NCBI GenBank assembly: GCA_003503995.1
Contig: DOCA01000227.1
Span: 1-6,753, forward strand
Source: Holosporales bacterium
GTDB lineage: Bacteria > Pseudomonadota > Alphaproteobacteria > Caedimonadales > UBA9215
DNA: 6,753 nt
Direction: 5' to 3'
Positions 6,540 to 6,753 of this stretch are shown here, piece after piece. Within the stretch, counting starts at the first letter, position 1. Each line of letters begins with the position of its first letter. The position numbers were made by a program, and so were the translations under genes. The notes below the pieces were generated by a model. The model searched no databases. It was not told where the DNA came from and saw only the letters and a program-made list of their open reading frames with translations.

Positions 6540-6753
6540 GTTTTGGAGCGACCGTTTCTCATTGATTAACGTTGCGTCGATAGCCTCCACAATATCCTCA
6601 AAATTATTTCTTATTTTTTTAATGTTGCTTTTCATAACGGCCCAATAATTCTCAATGGGATTTAAATCTGGTGAATAAGGCGGCAAATATATCAGCCTGC
6701 AACCAACTGATTTTATCAACTGTTTAACTTTCAGAGACTTATGAATAGAACAG
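6529..6753 (-). mobile_element. IS630-family insertion sequence, partial, outer end uncertain
   Basis: The element enters from the right edge with its transposase reading leftward. IS630 elements insert at TA and carry terminal inverted repeats, but the other end is outside the window, so the left end cannot be fixed; a TA occurs at 6529-6530 between the transposase stop and the TraB/GumN start. If the true end lies further left, it would run into the signal-peptide codons of that gene. Confidence 0.6.
6537..6753 (-). CDS. IS630-family transposase, C-terminal part
   Basis: The frame is open from the right edge of the window to TAA at 6539-6537, giving 71 visible residues. They are the C-terminal end of an IS630-type DDE transposase (DDE_3 domain): SIHKS, which normally follows the second catalytic Asp, then LIYLPPYSPDLNPIENYW, whose Glu is the third catalytic residue, then a helical end. 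The second Asp should lie just outside the window, and the N-terminal helix-turn-helix and first Asp further out. A TTG at 6719 could be mistaken for a start, but the homology clearly extends upstream of it. Many IS630 elements make the transposase from two frames, so this may be the second ORF. Nothing visible is broken. Confidence 0.93.
   Translation of the reverse strand, partial: CSIHKSLKVKQLIKSVGCRLIYLPPYSPDLNPIENYWAVMKSNIKKIRNNFEDIVEAIDATLINEKRSLQN

Overview
The window looks like part of the chromosome of an alphaproteobacterium, probably a host-restricted one (a Holosporales-type endosymbiont is my best guess). Three things point that way. The alpha subunit of the proton-translocating transhydrogenase is split into two genes (pntAA and pntAB), an arrangement common in Alphaproteobacteria. 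There is a small lipoprotein of a type I associate with alphaproteobacteria. A broken transporter gene, an orphan signal-peptide ORF and an IS630-type transposase fit a decaying, IS-bearing genome. The species cannot be fixed from the sequence alone.

Layout. 1-2646, minus strand: the compact operon pntA-pntAB-pntB for the membrane-bound NAD(P)+ transhydrogenase; pntB runs off the left edge. 2647-2766: divergent intergenic region with weak candidate promoters. 2767-3216, plus: small lipoprotein. 3222-3950, minus: unrecognised 242-aa protein with two membrane segments, an extended -10 promoter and a strong Shine-Dalgarno; it converges tail to tail with the lipoprotein gene, and a short hairpin covers both stop codons. 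4091-5322, minus: a YcaD-type MFS transporter inactivated by a one-base frameshift and an in-frame amber codon, with a terminator-like hairpin at its end. 5323-5655: mostly non-coding, but it holds a 31-codon plus-strand ORF with a good ribosome binding site and a signal peptide, which reads as the remnant of an exported-protein gene. 5656-6528, minus: exported TraB/GumN-family protein. 6537-6753, minus: C-terminal part of an IS630-family DDE transposase, running off the right edge.

How the genes relate. Only the pnt genes form a clear functional unit: PntA (NAD(H)-binding domain I), PntAB (first membrane helices) and PntB (remaining helices and NADP(H)-binding domain III, mostly outside the window) couple hydride transfer from NADH to NADP+ with proton entry. 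The other genes look like independent transcription units. The 3222-4020 and 5330-6753 stretches are visibly more AT-rich than the pnt operon. No defence system, CRISPR array, tRNA, rRNA or riboswitch was seen. The most unusual items are a histone-H1-like Lys/Ala/Pro tail on PntA, the doubly broken transporter, the unrecognised 242-aa membrane protein, and the IS630 transposase ending 8 bp before the TraB/GumN start codon.
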